From CAJCIY01 sp964245825 (GTDB lineage: Bacteria > Actinomycetota > Actinomycetes > Mycobacteriales > CAJCIY01), in NCBI GenBank assembly GCA_964245825.1, contig CAXTNT010000004.1, forward strand, positions 169,970 to 233,969: a stretch of DNA of 64,000 nt. The letters are read 5' to 3'. A program made the translations under genes and the position numbers. Within the stretch, counting starts at the first letter, position 1; each line of letters opens with the position of its first letter. Shown here piece after piece: positions 18,126-26,484 of the stretch. Under the pieces are notes generated by a model, which was not told where the DNA came from, made no database searches, and worked only from the letters and a program-made list of their open reading frames with translations.

Positions 18126-19331
18126 GTGAACGGACGCCGCAGACCCGCCCTCGCGCTGGTTGCCCTGGCCGGTCTGCTGGTGGGCACCGCGTGCAGCGGC
18201 ACGAAGGCGAGCTCGCCGGCGCCGCGGAAGATCGGCACCAGCTCGACCCCGCCCTCGAGAGCGACGTCGGCGGCCCCGGCGACCGTGGCGCCTGCCCCGA
18301 CGCCGACGGGGCTGCCGGTCGCCGCGTCCTCGGCCGCACCCCTGAAGCTGGTGGCCACGATCGGCGGGAACATCTCGCCGAAGTCGGTCGACGCGAGCCC
18401 GGCCGGTCTGGTCACCGCACAGAACATGATCTACACCCACACCATCACCGTGTACGACACCGACCACCACCTCGTGAGCACCATCTCCGACGGGGTGAAC
18501 CTCGCGTCGTTCGGGATCGCGGGCCACCCCGGCATCAGCCACGGCGGCCCGGTCGAGGCGACGTACACCCGCGACGGGCACTACGCCTACGTCTCCAACT
18601 ACTCCATGTACGGGGTGGGGTTCGCCGGCGAGGGTCATGACGTCTGCTCGCCGGCGAACCACTACGACAACAGCTACGTCTACCGGGTCGACCTGCACGC
18701 CATGAAGGTCGACCAGGTCATCCCGGTCGGGTCGGTGCCGAAGTTTTTGGCGATCACGCCCGACCAGAGCAAGGTCGTCGTCTCCGACTGGTGCTCGTAC
18801 GACACTGCCGTCATCGACACTGCGAGCGCCAGGGTCGTGAGGCGGGTGAGCATGGGCCCGTACCCGCGGGGCATCGCGATCAGCCCGGACTCCAGCACTG
18901 CGTACGTCGCGGTGATGGGGGCGACGTACCTGCAGAAGGTGAACCTGAGCACCTATGCGACGGTCCGGATCGCGGCCGGTGGCTCCGGGCCCCGGCATGT
19001 CGTGATCTCCCCGGATGGGCGGACGCTGTACGTGACGCTCAACGGCTCGGGCAAGGTCGCGAAGCTCGACCTCGCCAGCGGGAAGGTGCTGGCTGTCGTC
19101 TCGACCGGGAGCGACCCGCGCACCATGGCCATGACGCCCGACGGGAAATACCTGTTCGTCGTCAACTACTTCAGCAACACCGTCACCCAGCTGGCCACGG
19201 CCACGATGACCGCGGTGCAGACCGTGCCGACCGGCAGCCATCCCATCGGGGTCACCGTCGTCCCGACCACCGGCGAGGTCTGGGTGGCCAACTACTCCGG
19301 GACGATCGAGGTGTTCGACCAGCCCGGGTGA
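18126..19331 (+). CDS. Secreted YncE-like beta-propeller lipoprotein
   Basis: 401 aa from GTG 18126; the frame stays open to 18009 but the downstream GTG gives a proper signal peptide. Residues 1-25 are a signal with a lipoprotein-type cysteine (VGTACSG); 26-75 is a Ser/Thr/Pro linker; then a seven-bladed propeller of YVTN/NHL type with repeated motifs such as YPRGIAISPDSSTAYVAV, GPRHVVISPDGRTLYVTL and DPRTMAMTPDGKYLFVVN. Such proteins bind ligands or wall polymers outside the cell. Ligand unknown. Confidence 0.85.
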   Translation: MNGRRRPALALVALAGLLVGTACSGTKASSPAPRKIGTSSTPPSRATSAAPATVAPAPTPTGLPVAASSAAPLKLVATIGGNISPKSVDASPAGLVTAQNMIYTHTITVYDTDHHLVSTISDGVNLASFGIAGHPGISHGGPVEATYTRDGHYAYVSNYSMYGVGFAGEGHDVCSPANHYDNSYVYRVDLHAMKVDQVIPVGSVPKFLAITPDQSKVVVSDWCSYDTAVIDTASARVVRRVSMGPYPRGIAISPDSSTAYVAVMGATYLQKVNLSTYATVRIAAGGSGPRHVVISPDGRTLYVTLNGSGKVAKLDLASGKVLAVVSTGSDPRTMAMTPDGKYLFVVNYFSNTVTQLATATMTAVQTVPTGSHPIGVTVVPTTGEVWVANYSGTIEVFDQPG

Positions 19332-19345
19332 GTCGGCAGGCGGGG

Positions 19346-19394
19346 GGCTGCCTGCGTGCCGGCGGGCCAGGCTGCCTTGCGCACCGGCGGGTCA
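19346..19394. repeat. Two imperfect 24-25 bp direct repeats
   Basis: GGCTGCCTGCGTGCCGGCGG (19346 on) is repeated with changes from 19370 (GGCTGCCTTGCGCACCGGCG). They lie between the convergent beta-propeller and DUF4395 genes, may fold into GC-rich stems, and could act in termination. Confidence 0.45.
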
Positions 19395-19883
19395 GGCGGC
19401 CTTCGGTTGCCGCGACCAGACGTCGGCGCAGTCCTCGCAGGCGTCCGCGGGGACGAGGCCGAGCTTGATCAGCAGGGGGAACGCCTTGCAGGCCAGGCAG
19501 ATCCCGGCGAAGGCCTCGAGGCTCGCGGCACCGATCAGGGCGCCGAGGACCGCGTACCCGGTGCGCTTATGGCCGGTGGCGGTGAGGGCCGCGGCGGCTG
19601 CGGACATCGTGAGGCCCATGCCCTGGGCGAGCCGCTTGGGCGGGCCGGGGGAGAAGCGGTGCTCGCGGTGGAGGCGCGGCGTGATGACCCGGGTCGAGAG
19701 CTGGCCCAGCGGGCTGAGAGTCGGACCCGTCAGCACGCGCGCGGCGAAGCCGTAGGTCAGCGGTACGAGCAGCCACGGTTTGTCGAACGCGACCGTGGCG
19801 GTGGCCATCGCGACGACGCCGCCCGCGACGATGCGGGCGGAGGTCTCGTTGACCGGGTTCGGGAAGTCGAAGAGCCTGGCCAT
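19392..19883 (-). CDS. DUF4395 membrane protein
   Basis: 163 aa from ATG 19883; the frame is open upstream across the tRNA gene, which rules the longer form out. The N-terminus FDFPNPVNETSARIVAGG is the DUF4395 signature. Four hydrophobic stretches follow (about 15-35, 40-60, 90-115, 120-140), with a conserved Cys pair in FAGICLACKAF and a C-terminal D-A-C-E-D-C motif. DUF4395 proteins sit near rhodanese, thioredoxin or sulfur-transfer genes elsewhere; here it stands alone next to the tRNA. Function unknown. Confidence 0.85.
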   Translation of the reverse strand: MARLFDFPNPVNETSARIVAGGVVAMATATVAFDKPWLLVPLTYGFAARVLTGPTLSPLGQLSTRVITPRLHREHRFSPGPPKRLAQGMGLTMSAAAAALTATGHKRTGYAVLGALIGAASLEAFAGICLACKAFPLLIKLGLVPADACEDCADVWSRQPKAA

Positions 19884-19967
19884 GCCCGAGAAACCAGCGG
19901 CGCGCCGGGACTGTTCCGCTGGCATGCCAGGGCCGGGTGGGCGGCTCGTAGACTTGGGCGCCTGTCG

Positions 19968-20042
19968 GCCGGCGTGGCGCAACGGCAGCGCACCCGACTT
20001 GTAATCGGGCGGTTCCCGGTTCAAATCCGGGCGTCGGCTCCA
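19968..20042 (+). tRNA. tRNA-Thr (anticodon TGT), CCA encoded
   Basis: Cloverleaf checked by eye: 7 bp acceptor stem GCCGGCG/CGTCGGC with one G-T pair, anticodon stem CCCGA/TCGGG around loop CTTGTAA (anticodon 20000-20002), T-stem CCCGG/CCGGG around TTCAAAT, discriminator T and encoded CCA at 20040-20042. Its 3' half is the probable attachment site of the mobile element that begins directly after it. Confidence 0.95.
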
Positions 20043-20848
20043 AAAGCCCAGCTCAGAAGGGGGTCAACTTCTGCTAGCACCACTCAATTGAGCTCCGGGG
20101 TCACATAAGGTCACGAGCGCCGGTGACTTCTCGCTCCTGCCGGGACGGTCCACGGGCGTCCGTGGTGTGCGTTCGACGGTCGGGCCGTCCCTCCGGCCGT
20201 TTGGTCCGGTGGCCGTGACCTCGATTGGTGGACACACGGCTGCATCTCGAGGTGCGGTCCGCTTGGCTGCCGGTCGGCCGTCGCAGGTACGAGTCGGTAG
20301 GGGGATGAAGACCGCAACTTCACGGCCGCACTGGTCCTGGAAAGCCCTATAACACTCGGCGAGGCCACTCAGCCATCGGCGGAGCTACCCCCGTAAGCCG
20401 ACTGCCGTGAACAACGTCCTGGTCGCAACATCCGTCGGCGGAGCAGAACATTGATGAAGCGGCGGACCTGACCTGAGCGGGTCGGATGCCCGCTGACTTG
20501 CGGTTTTGCGACGCAGAGTACTCATCTGATTTGACGGGGGGAAGCCGGACCGGGTTCCGCGGGATCGTACGGTACGGCACGGCGTGGTGACAGGAGAAGG
20601 CCACAACGCGGTGGTTAGGATGCGCCAGTCATCTTGAGCGTCGAGAGTCAAGCGATGAGCAAATAACGGGTCCGCCTATCTGGCTAGGCTGCTAGTTGCC
20701 CGACAATCATGATTGACAGAAAGACAAATGAGCAGAGACACACCGAACTAGCCAGCAAGCGTCCAGATTACCTCGCCCCCGGAAGACAGAAAGGGCGCCC
20801 GTATCAAGCGCTCCTTCGCCCGACACAGCCACGCCCTACACTCGGCCC
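20043..20848. other. Left-end non-coding stretch of the element
   Basis: No gene is supported in these 800 bases; open frames on both strands have no ribosome binding site, family likeness or coding character. Near the tRNA there are direct GGTCAC repeats (20099-20104, 20109-20114), which may be integrase or excisionase arm sites. TACACT (20837-20842), six bases before the next ATG, looks like a leaderless promoter. Confidence 0.5.
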
Positions 20849-22249
20849 ATGTCAGCAGAGCGCGAGGAAGCAAGCGCTGAGGCGCGGCTGCCTGTGGAGG
20901 CTAGTGGCCGCAGCCGTCGGGGGCAGCGGTCTTGGCGAGTACCACTTGTTGCCGTGGCGCTCCTCTTGTCCGGTGCGGGTCTTCCCACGATCGTGGGCTT
21001 GATCGCCGATCGGGCGGACCCATCCCAGTGGCATGCCGACGATGACGCTGCTCTGGTTATGTCGGTCGCCTTAGCTACGTGGTTCTTCGCTTTAGCATAC
21101 ATGATTGACCGAGACGGCCAACGTCGCGGAAGGGCAGTAGCTGACGCTGCTTTGATCACGTCGATTGGTGAGCTCCAATTGAGCAGCTCACGTTCCTTCG
21201 CGGGGTCGGACTCCCATGCATTGAGGGTTTCCTGCGACGCACGCGCAGCGTTGCAACATTACACGCGCGCTGGCGACAATGAGCAGACTGCGCTGACCAA
21301 CGCTATTCTTGAGGCGTACAGCGACCTCGCCTTTGGAACGTTTTGTCGTTCTCATGAGTTGCCACGGTCGGTGTGGAAGGAGCTCCACAAGGGCGCGGGA
21401 GAACTTGTGGCTGCGTGCCAGGCAGTTGCGGACAGCTGCCGAGGCCATCACGCCCCCGGTCAGCGAGAGGCCCTGCGGAATATTGCCGATCACGTGTCAT
21501 TCGTCGCCGGCCTAGGGGATGTAATTCGAGGCGAGGTCCCCTTTGGAGGAGTCGACGCGCCAACCGGAGTCCTTGCGGGAAACATTAACCTTCAGCAGCT
21601 GCGAACTCTTTATAAGCGCGAGCTTACCGTAGTACACCGGTGGGATCTTCTTTCGAAGAAAAACGCCTCATTCAGGCTTGAAGCCTTGAGTCCGCATACT
21701 ACCGATGACTGGATGGCACCGTGGTATGTCGAGCGCGAGCGGGGGCGTCATGCGCGGCCAGTTAATGTCGAGGGCCGAGCACTGTCGGAGTGGGCGAGAC
21801 AAGATAGGTTGATTGTGAACTCTCGTACTCGCTCGTATTCGCAAGGCGGGCTCGTCGCGGTTCGCCATGGAAGCCTCCCCAAGGGAATGCGTACGCATGC
21901 CATTAAACGCCTGCAGAAGATGTTTGAGAGTGCGGCGATTAACACTATCTGCGTATTGGCTTATGAGTTCGAGTCTGGTGGAGGCAGGAGCCGCTTTGTC
22001 CTAGACGGGAATCACCGTCTTGCTGCCCTACGACGCGCGCAGGCTCGAGCCTCGATGTTACGTCCTGAAGACGAATTCTGGCGCAGCTCTCGTGTCATTG
22101 CCTTTGTCATCTGCGAGCAACTGCCAGTCGTTACTGAGACCGCGTTTGGAGGCGACGAGTATACGGACTGGAACTGGTGGGGCTTTACGCCTGACATCGG
22201 GCTGATCCGAGGGCATAGGCCCGTGCATCGTGACGCAGGCTCGCCTTGA
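20849..22249 (+). CDS. Membrane-anchored protein with ParB/Srx-like DGNHR motif
   Basis: 466 aa, no family recognised for the whole chain. Residues 1-28 are polar; about 30-53 and 67-87 are two transmembrane helices; 90-230 is helical; about 235-440 is a soluble domain containing SLPKGMRTHAIKRLQKMF and, near 385, FVLDGNHRLAALRRAQ. The D-G-N/H-H-R motif is the active-site or ligand signature of ParB/sulfiredoxin-like folds, including ParB-type nucleases and kinases. The ATG has no Shine-Dalgarno sequence but TACACT lies 6 nt upstream, so the message may be leaderless. Codon use is less GC-rich than that of the core genes, a sign of transfer. A membrane-tethered nucleotide-binding effector is one possible reading; not established. 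Confidence 0.72.
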   Translation: MSAEREEASAEARLPVEASGRSRRGQRSWRVPLVAVALLLSGAGLPTIVGLIADRADPSQWHADDDAALVMSVALATWFFALAYMIDRDGQRRGRAVADAALITSIGELQLSSSRSFAGSDSHALRVSCDARAALQHYTRAGDNEQTALTNAILEAYSDLAFGTFCRSHELPRSVWKELHKGAGELVAACQAVADSCRGHHAPGQREALRNIADHVSFVAGLGDVIRGEVPFGGVDAPTGVLAGNINLQQLRTLYKRELTVVHRWDLLSKKNASFRLEALSPHTTDDWMAPWYVERERGRHARPVNVEGRALSEWARQDRLIVNSRTRSYSQGGLVAVRHGSLPKGMRTHAIKRLQKMFESAAINTICVLAYEFESGGGRSRFVLDGNHRLAALRRAQARASMLRPEDEFWRSSRVIAFVICEQLPVVTETAFGGDEYTDWNWWGFTPDIGLIRGHRPVHRDAGSP

Positions 22250-22348
22250 GTTGAGGCCCGACCAGCCACCCGGCTAGACTCACCAGTCTCATTAGTGGAG
22301 TCCGGCCAGTCTCATGGCCGCGTTGAAGTGCGTCATCCCGCTTGGGCC

Positions 22349-22500
22349 TTATTTAAGCTTGGCGTTGGGGTAGCCGAAGCGGATGAGGTCGCCATCGCGT
22401 ACGCACGTTGTCCTTCTTGACTAGGCGAGCAGGCGGGAACGCATACAGGATTGGGGCGAGTTCCTTGGCGCAAGACGAGGATGCTCGAACGGCCGAAGCC
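22349..22500 (-). pseudogene. C-terminal gene remnant, frameshifted
   Basis: On the minus strand the peptide KELAPILYAFPPARLVKKDN runs in one frame and continues, after a one-base shift near 22400, as RDGDLIRFGYPNAKLK and a stop at 22349. Both halves read like real protein while the surrounding sequence does not. Family not recognised. The rest of 22250-22748 shows no gene. Confidence 0.4.
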
Positions 22501-22748
22501 TGCGTTTCGCCTGCGCGCAGCAGTCGGCGTGGTCTTTTTTGCTCGATGGTGCCAGCCCCGATCATCGGGAGCCCTCGACCCCTACTTGGTGGCCACGCGC
22601 CGACCGACACACACTTAACTTCGAAGAGCGCTAATCTCGGGGAAGGTCGCCACTCGCACACCCACCGAGCGTCGTCCACGGCTTCGACCATTGCTGCAGC
22701 CGGCCAGCATGAAACTCCATCCGCTTGCACAGGAGGAAGAACTATCAG

Positions 22749-23360
22749 GTGAACTCAAATGACGATACTAACCGCGCAATATTATCATTCCTTCAGAACG
22801 AGGTGTCCCGATATGATGCTGGCGTGCGTTCGGCGATAAACCAGATATACGGGTTCGGAGCTGCGTCTTTCAGCTTGCTAACGACCGGGACTGGTCTTGC
22901 TATCTCGCGAGGCGAGCGCTTGGTGATTGTGGGCCTGCCGCTTTTAGGCGAGATGTTATGGGTCATGGGTATCAGGGTTAGCATCGAGCTTTTTGGAATG
23001 GCGGCCCATAAGAAGTGGATGGAAGACTCGGAGATCGCTCTCATTAGGCGCATAGCGCCGGAAGTGCACTTTGCCTCGTGGGAAGAAGGTGGGGGGCACC
23101 TAGCGCTCGGCTCAGTCGCTAACGGAGGAGTCTTCATCTCCTTTGCGATGCTAGCGATCGGCATCGCTGGAGCATGCTTCTACGAGCTATGGTCACTGTT
23201 GCCCAACTCCCGTTGGATCTTCTACACCGACAGCACAATGTTCAGTTTGCTCTTCGTCATTATCTGTCTGGGGGCGAGGGAGGCCTTGTCTATGTATTCT
23301 AGAACGTTGCAAAGCCTACAAACGAGCGTGACGCAGCCCAGGTCAGCGAGCAGCGACTAA
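22749..23360 (+). CDS. Four-helix membrane protein
   Basis: 203 aa; GTG 22749 is chosen because AGGAGG lies at 22731-22736; the frame opens at 22725 without one. Hydrophobic segments at about 30-52, 57-83, 125-150 and 160-180, with a soluble stretch of about 40 residues (AAHKKWMEDSEIALIRRIAP) between the second and third. The layout, two hairpins around a cytosolic loop with an N-terminal helix, resembles small 4TM effector-type proteins of nucleotide-signal defence systems, but no signature proves this. It lies 500 bp downstream of the DGNHR membrane protein with remnant DNA between, so co-function is possible, not shown. Confidence 0.68.
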   Translation: MNSNDDTNRAILSFLQNEVSRYDAGVRSAINQIYGFGAASFSLLTTGTGLAISRGERLVIVGLPLLGEMLWVMGIRVSIELFGMAAHKKWMEDSEIALIRRIAPEVHFASWEEGGGHLALGSVANGGVFISFAMLAIGIAGACFYELWSLLPNSRWIFYTDSTMFSLLFVIICLGAREALSMYSRTLQSLQTSVTQPRSASSD

Positions 23361-23754
23361 CCTGGGCCCGGGCGCAGCGGGGCGGCCATCGCAGTGTCTG
23401 GACCATGTGACTTGAGGGCAGCAGTCACCCGCGACGGTTGTACGCATGTTAAGTTGACAGCAGATAGAGATTACATTCCGAACGGGGACACGAGTCACCG
23501 GGTTAGCGAAGATAGGGAGCAAGTGCTGCGACTATAGGCCTCGCGGCCCCACGTCTTCGTCGACGGCTCACTACGCACCAAGCTGGAAGGATAGCCGTTG
23601 AATCATCTGGGTTTCCCGGAGGCGTCCGCCGGAGCCAGGACAATTCACAACTCCCTCAGAGATAGTTCCGAGGCTTGCCGAGGGACGGCGCTAGCGGCCT
23701 CCGGCGGTCTAGACATGACCGCGCGAGTCGCCTAGGGCAGGATCACGAGCCTCG
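23361..23754. other. Intergenic stretch, no gene seen
   Basis: 394 bases between the convergent 4TM and helicase genes. No open frame with coding character and no clear terminator hairpin seen. Confidence 0.5.
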
Positions 23755-26352
23755 TTAAAGCAGACGGCCGGACAGCCGGCCATGCAGCACGCTGGGCAGG
23801 AGTCGTCGCTGCGCCATCTCGCGGTAGACCTCCGCTTCCATGCCCGAGGGCGGCAGCCGATCGGCCACGATGCGCCCGGCGCATAGGTCCCACACGTCCA
23901 TCACATCGCCGAGCAGCTCCAGCACGAGGTCAAGGTCGACGATGACCAGCGTGTCCTCAGCAAGAGGCGTAACCGAGACGTCGAGCATCGTGCGCGGGGT
24001 GGCGAGCACGATGAAGCTTCCCGGCGGGATCGAGGTGTCCAGGTCGGCCGCGGCGGCACGTAGGTGGGTGTTGGCCTGGCGCACGGCGTGCGCGTCGACC
24101 GCGTGGTCGGCCAGTTGCGCATTCTTTGCCTCCCATGCCACCCATAGGTCGTCGCCAAAGATCCACAGTGCGTCAGCTCGCGCCTGCCCGGTCGGCTTCT
24201 CGCTGTGGGCGCCGAGTGCTTCGCCAAGTTCGATGAGACCTTGTTCGTACTTGCCGGCCTCGGTAGAACCTAGGTTTGCCTCCAAAGCCCGGCGGGCGTC
24301 GGCGACCGCTCGCCGACTGCCGAGGCGCTTGAGGTAGCGCGCCGCGGCCGCGGCAGCAGCGTCGTCCACCGGCTCGTGGGCGTCCTCGACCGAGGCCGTT
24401 CCGGAGGGCGGCCCGGTACGTCGGCGCCGTGGTACCCAGCCGGTGCGCACCGCCGCGGACGCCGCCGAATCCAGCAGCGTCTCGCTCAACGCAGCGTATG
24501 TAGAATCCTGCTCGGCGGCGAAACTCGCCCAGCAGCCGGCAATGTAATTCCACAGCGCCTGGTAGGGGCGCAGTTCCGAGCCGCCGGTCAGTTCGGAGAT
24601 GGCACGTTCGGCCTGGCTGACAGCTCGGTCCCAGTTGCCGCGCCACGCTTCCTGCACCGCACGAATCTCCGCCCGCGCGGAACCGGCGAGGGCGACCGAG
24701 TCCACCCGCGGGGTGCCCGAGTCGCGGGCCGCGTCGCGCAGGTTCGCGATACCGGGTTCGGCCGTGTCGGTCCACACGTCATCCTGAGCGAAGAAGTGCT
24801 CGAGGTTCTCGCGCATCAGCTCCGACGAACGTCCGGCACTGTTGACGATGCCGAACTCCAACTCCGCGCGGACCTCGGGATGCGTACCGGTTTGCGCGTC
24901 AGCGGCACCGCAGAAAGACACCAGCTCGTGCCCCAGCGCGAGGACCGCGGCGTAGTCGTTCGGGTTGCGCGTGGCGCGCCCTGCGCCCTGGACCAGGCGG
25001 GTTCGCATCCGCTCCTGCACCACGCGCCTCGCGCCGAGTGTAAAGGCCATGAAACGCTCGTGCGGGTCCGCGCCGATTGGCAGGCCGTCCAGCACGATGA
25101 GGCGGCAGTCGTCGTCGGGCAGGTCGATCCCGTCGTAGCGGTTGGCCAGCGCCAGCACTGCGTTGTCGCCGGCATCGGTGTACGGGGTCAGTGAGGCGCC
25201 GATGTCCCCTGCGCGGATCACGGTTGCCGAGCTCGGCACATAGTCATTGATGGCCTGAGTCAGCCTGCGTTCACTTGGCGTGAGCACCAGGGCCCGTCCC
25301 GCCAGCGACACGGCATCCTTGACGAACCTGTCCAGCTCGGATCGGTCGTCCGAGCCGGAGAGGTCTGCGCTGAGCTCGGGGAACAGGAAGAAGCGGCGGC
25401 CGGTGCCCCGCTCGTCCCAGCCGGTGGGAATCGGCAGGCGGCCGATGGACGGCCGGCCGAAGGCGCGTTCGAGCTCACCGCCGTCGCCGAGTGTCGCTGA
25501 GAGGTACAGCCGCTGTCGGGGCTCGTTGAACGCGGCGTGGCTGGCGGTGGGCGGGATGAGCGGCCGAATCTGCACGCGGTCGTGGGCGATGAACATGCAG
25601 CAGCTCGGCAGGTGGTCGCGGATCATCGTCCATGACCACCACGCGTCGGTGCCCTCGGCAGCGTCGGCCAACTGCACGACGAGCTGGGCGGCGTGGGCGG
25701 CGATCACCCGTGGGTCGACTAGATAGGCGTTGCGCATCTCGTGCGGGTCCTCGCTGCCGGCGCGGAGACGGGCAACAACCGGTTCGTCTAGGCCCTCGGC
25801 GCACAGGTCGAGCACTGCGGAGTAGCCGGCGCTGCCGTGCTCGAACTCGACCGTCCAGGCCTCCAGCACGGGCCCGGCCGCGGAGTGGGCGTCGTCGAAG
25901 ATCAGCATGTGGGCGTCGTCGAGGTGGGAGTTGGAGTTGAAGACGGCGGTGTAGGCCGCGACCGCGACCGCCTCGGAGCGGTCGTAAGCGAGCTTGTCTG
26001 CCCGATCCCAGTGCCAGTGGCTGCCGGTGAGGTCGACGACGGAGATGCCGGAGCGCGCGGCGTCGGCCGCGGCCTGACGTGCGAGCTGCTTCGTTGGGCA
26101 GAGATAGAGCACCCGCTCGCGACGCCGACGACGCCAGTCGGCGATGAGCATTCCGACCAGCGTCTTGCCGGCTCCGGTCGGCAGCTCTAAGGCGACGTCG
26201 GGAGCGTGGACCTGCTCGCTGTAGGCCCGCAGCAGGTCGGCCTGGTGCGCCCACAGGTGTTGCGGGCCGCCCTTGTCGCGGCGCAGCGACCGAAACAGCG
26301 TCTCTGGAGTCTCTTCCGCGGAGGGCGAGCGTCCCGGTACAAGGAAAGACAT
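23755..26352 (-). CDS. SF2 DEAD/DEAH helicase with C-terminal PD-(D/E)XK-like domain
   Basis: 865 aa. Helicase core: Q-like region with WAHQADLL (about 34), Walker A LPTGAGKT (57-64), motif Ia CPTKQLARQ, motif II DDAH (153-156), motif III SAT (285-287) and motif VI QGAGRATR (455-462), so a complete two-RecA-domain SF2 enzyme. Residues about 540-700 are helical with a run of alanines. Near the C-terminus an aspartate (about 727, RADALW) is followed after 13 residues by E-A-K (741-743, AWEAKNAQ) and a helix, the pattern of a PD-(D/E)XK nuclease. Divergent from the Xre-PIN pair across a palindromic region. Likely a DNA- or RNA-targeting defence protein; helicase certain, nuclease probable. Confidence 0.88.
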   Translation of the reverse strand: MSFLVPGRSPSAEETPETLFRSLRRDKGGPQHLWAHQADLLRAYSEQVHAPDVALELPTGAGKTLVGMLIADWRRRRRERVLYLCPTKQLARQAAADAARSGISVVDLTGSHWHWDRADKLAYDRSEAVAVAAYTAVFNSNSHLDDAHMLIFDDAHSAAGPVLEAWTVEFEHGSAGYSAVLDLCAEGLDEPVVARLRAGSEDPHEMRNAYLVDPRVIAAHAAQLVVQLADAAEGTDAWWSWTMIRDHLPSCCMFIAHDRVQIRPLIPPTASHAAFNEPRQRLYLSATLGDGGELERAFGRPSIGRLPIPTGWDERGTGRRFFLFPELSADLSGSDDRSELDRFVKDAVSLAGRALVLTPSERRLTQAINDYVPSSATVIRAGDIGASLTPYTDAGDNAVLALANRYDGIDLPDDDCRLIVLDGLPIGADPHERFMAFTLGARRVVQERMRTRLVQGAGRATRNPNDYAAVLALGHELVSFCGAADAQTGTHPEVRAELEFGIVNSAGRSSELMRENLEHFFAQDDVWTDTAEPGIANLRDAARDSGTPRVDSVALAGSARAEIRAVQEAWRGNWDRAVSQAERAISELTGGSELRPYQALWNYIAGCWASFAAEQDSTYAALSETLLDSAASAAVRTGWVPRRRRTGPPSGTASVEDAHEPVDDAAAAAAARYLKRLGSRRAVADARRALEANLGSTEAGKYEQGLIELGEALGAHSEKPTGQARADALWIFGDDLWVAWEAKNAQLADHAVDAHAVRQANTHLRAAAADLDTSIPPGSFIVLATPRTMLDVSVTPLAEDTLVIVDLDLVLELLGDVMDVWDLCAGRIVADRLPPSGMEAEVYREMAQRRLLPSVLHGRLSGRLL

Positions 26353-26396
26353 GGCTCCCTCAGTGGTTAGGCATTGCTCGCAACTGCGACACGTGG

Positions 26397-26425
26397 CTGC
26401 TACATGTAGCAGGCTACGCTAGCCT
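26397..26425. promoter_or_regulatory. Palindromic operator region between helicase and Xre gene
   Basis: A perfect 16 bp palindrome CTGCTACATGTAGCAG (26397-26412) is followed by a 6 bp inverted repeat AGGCTA-CGC-TAGCCT (26411-26425). Both lie in the 132 bp divergent promoter region. The Xre protein encoded to the right is the natural candidate ligand. Confidence 0.55.
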
Positions 26426-26484
26426 AAGCCCGCGGATGTAGCACTGATGCGCGGTACCGGCTTCCCCTCGAGAGGTGGGTCATC

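Noticed and set aside
20709..21002. 97-codon frame at the start of the DGNHR gene
   Set aside because: It overlaps a well-supported gene in another frame, and its second half has shadow composition.
22408..22752. + strand 114-codon frame before the 4TM gene
   Set aside because: No family likeness or ribosome binding site; it opposes a minus-strand remnant and overlaps the better supported start at 22749.
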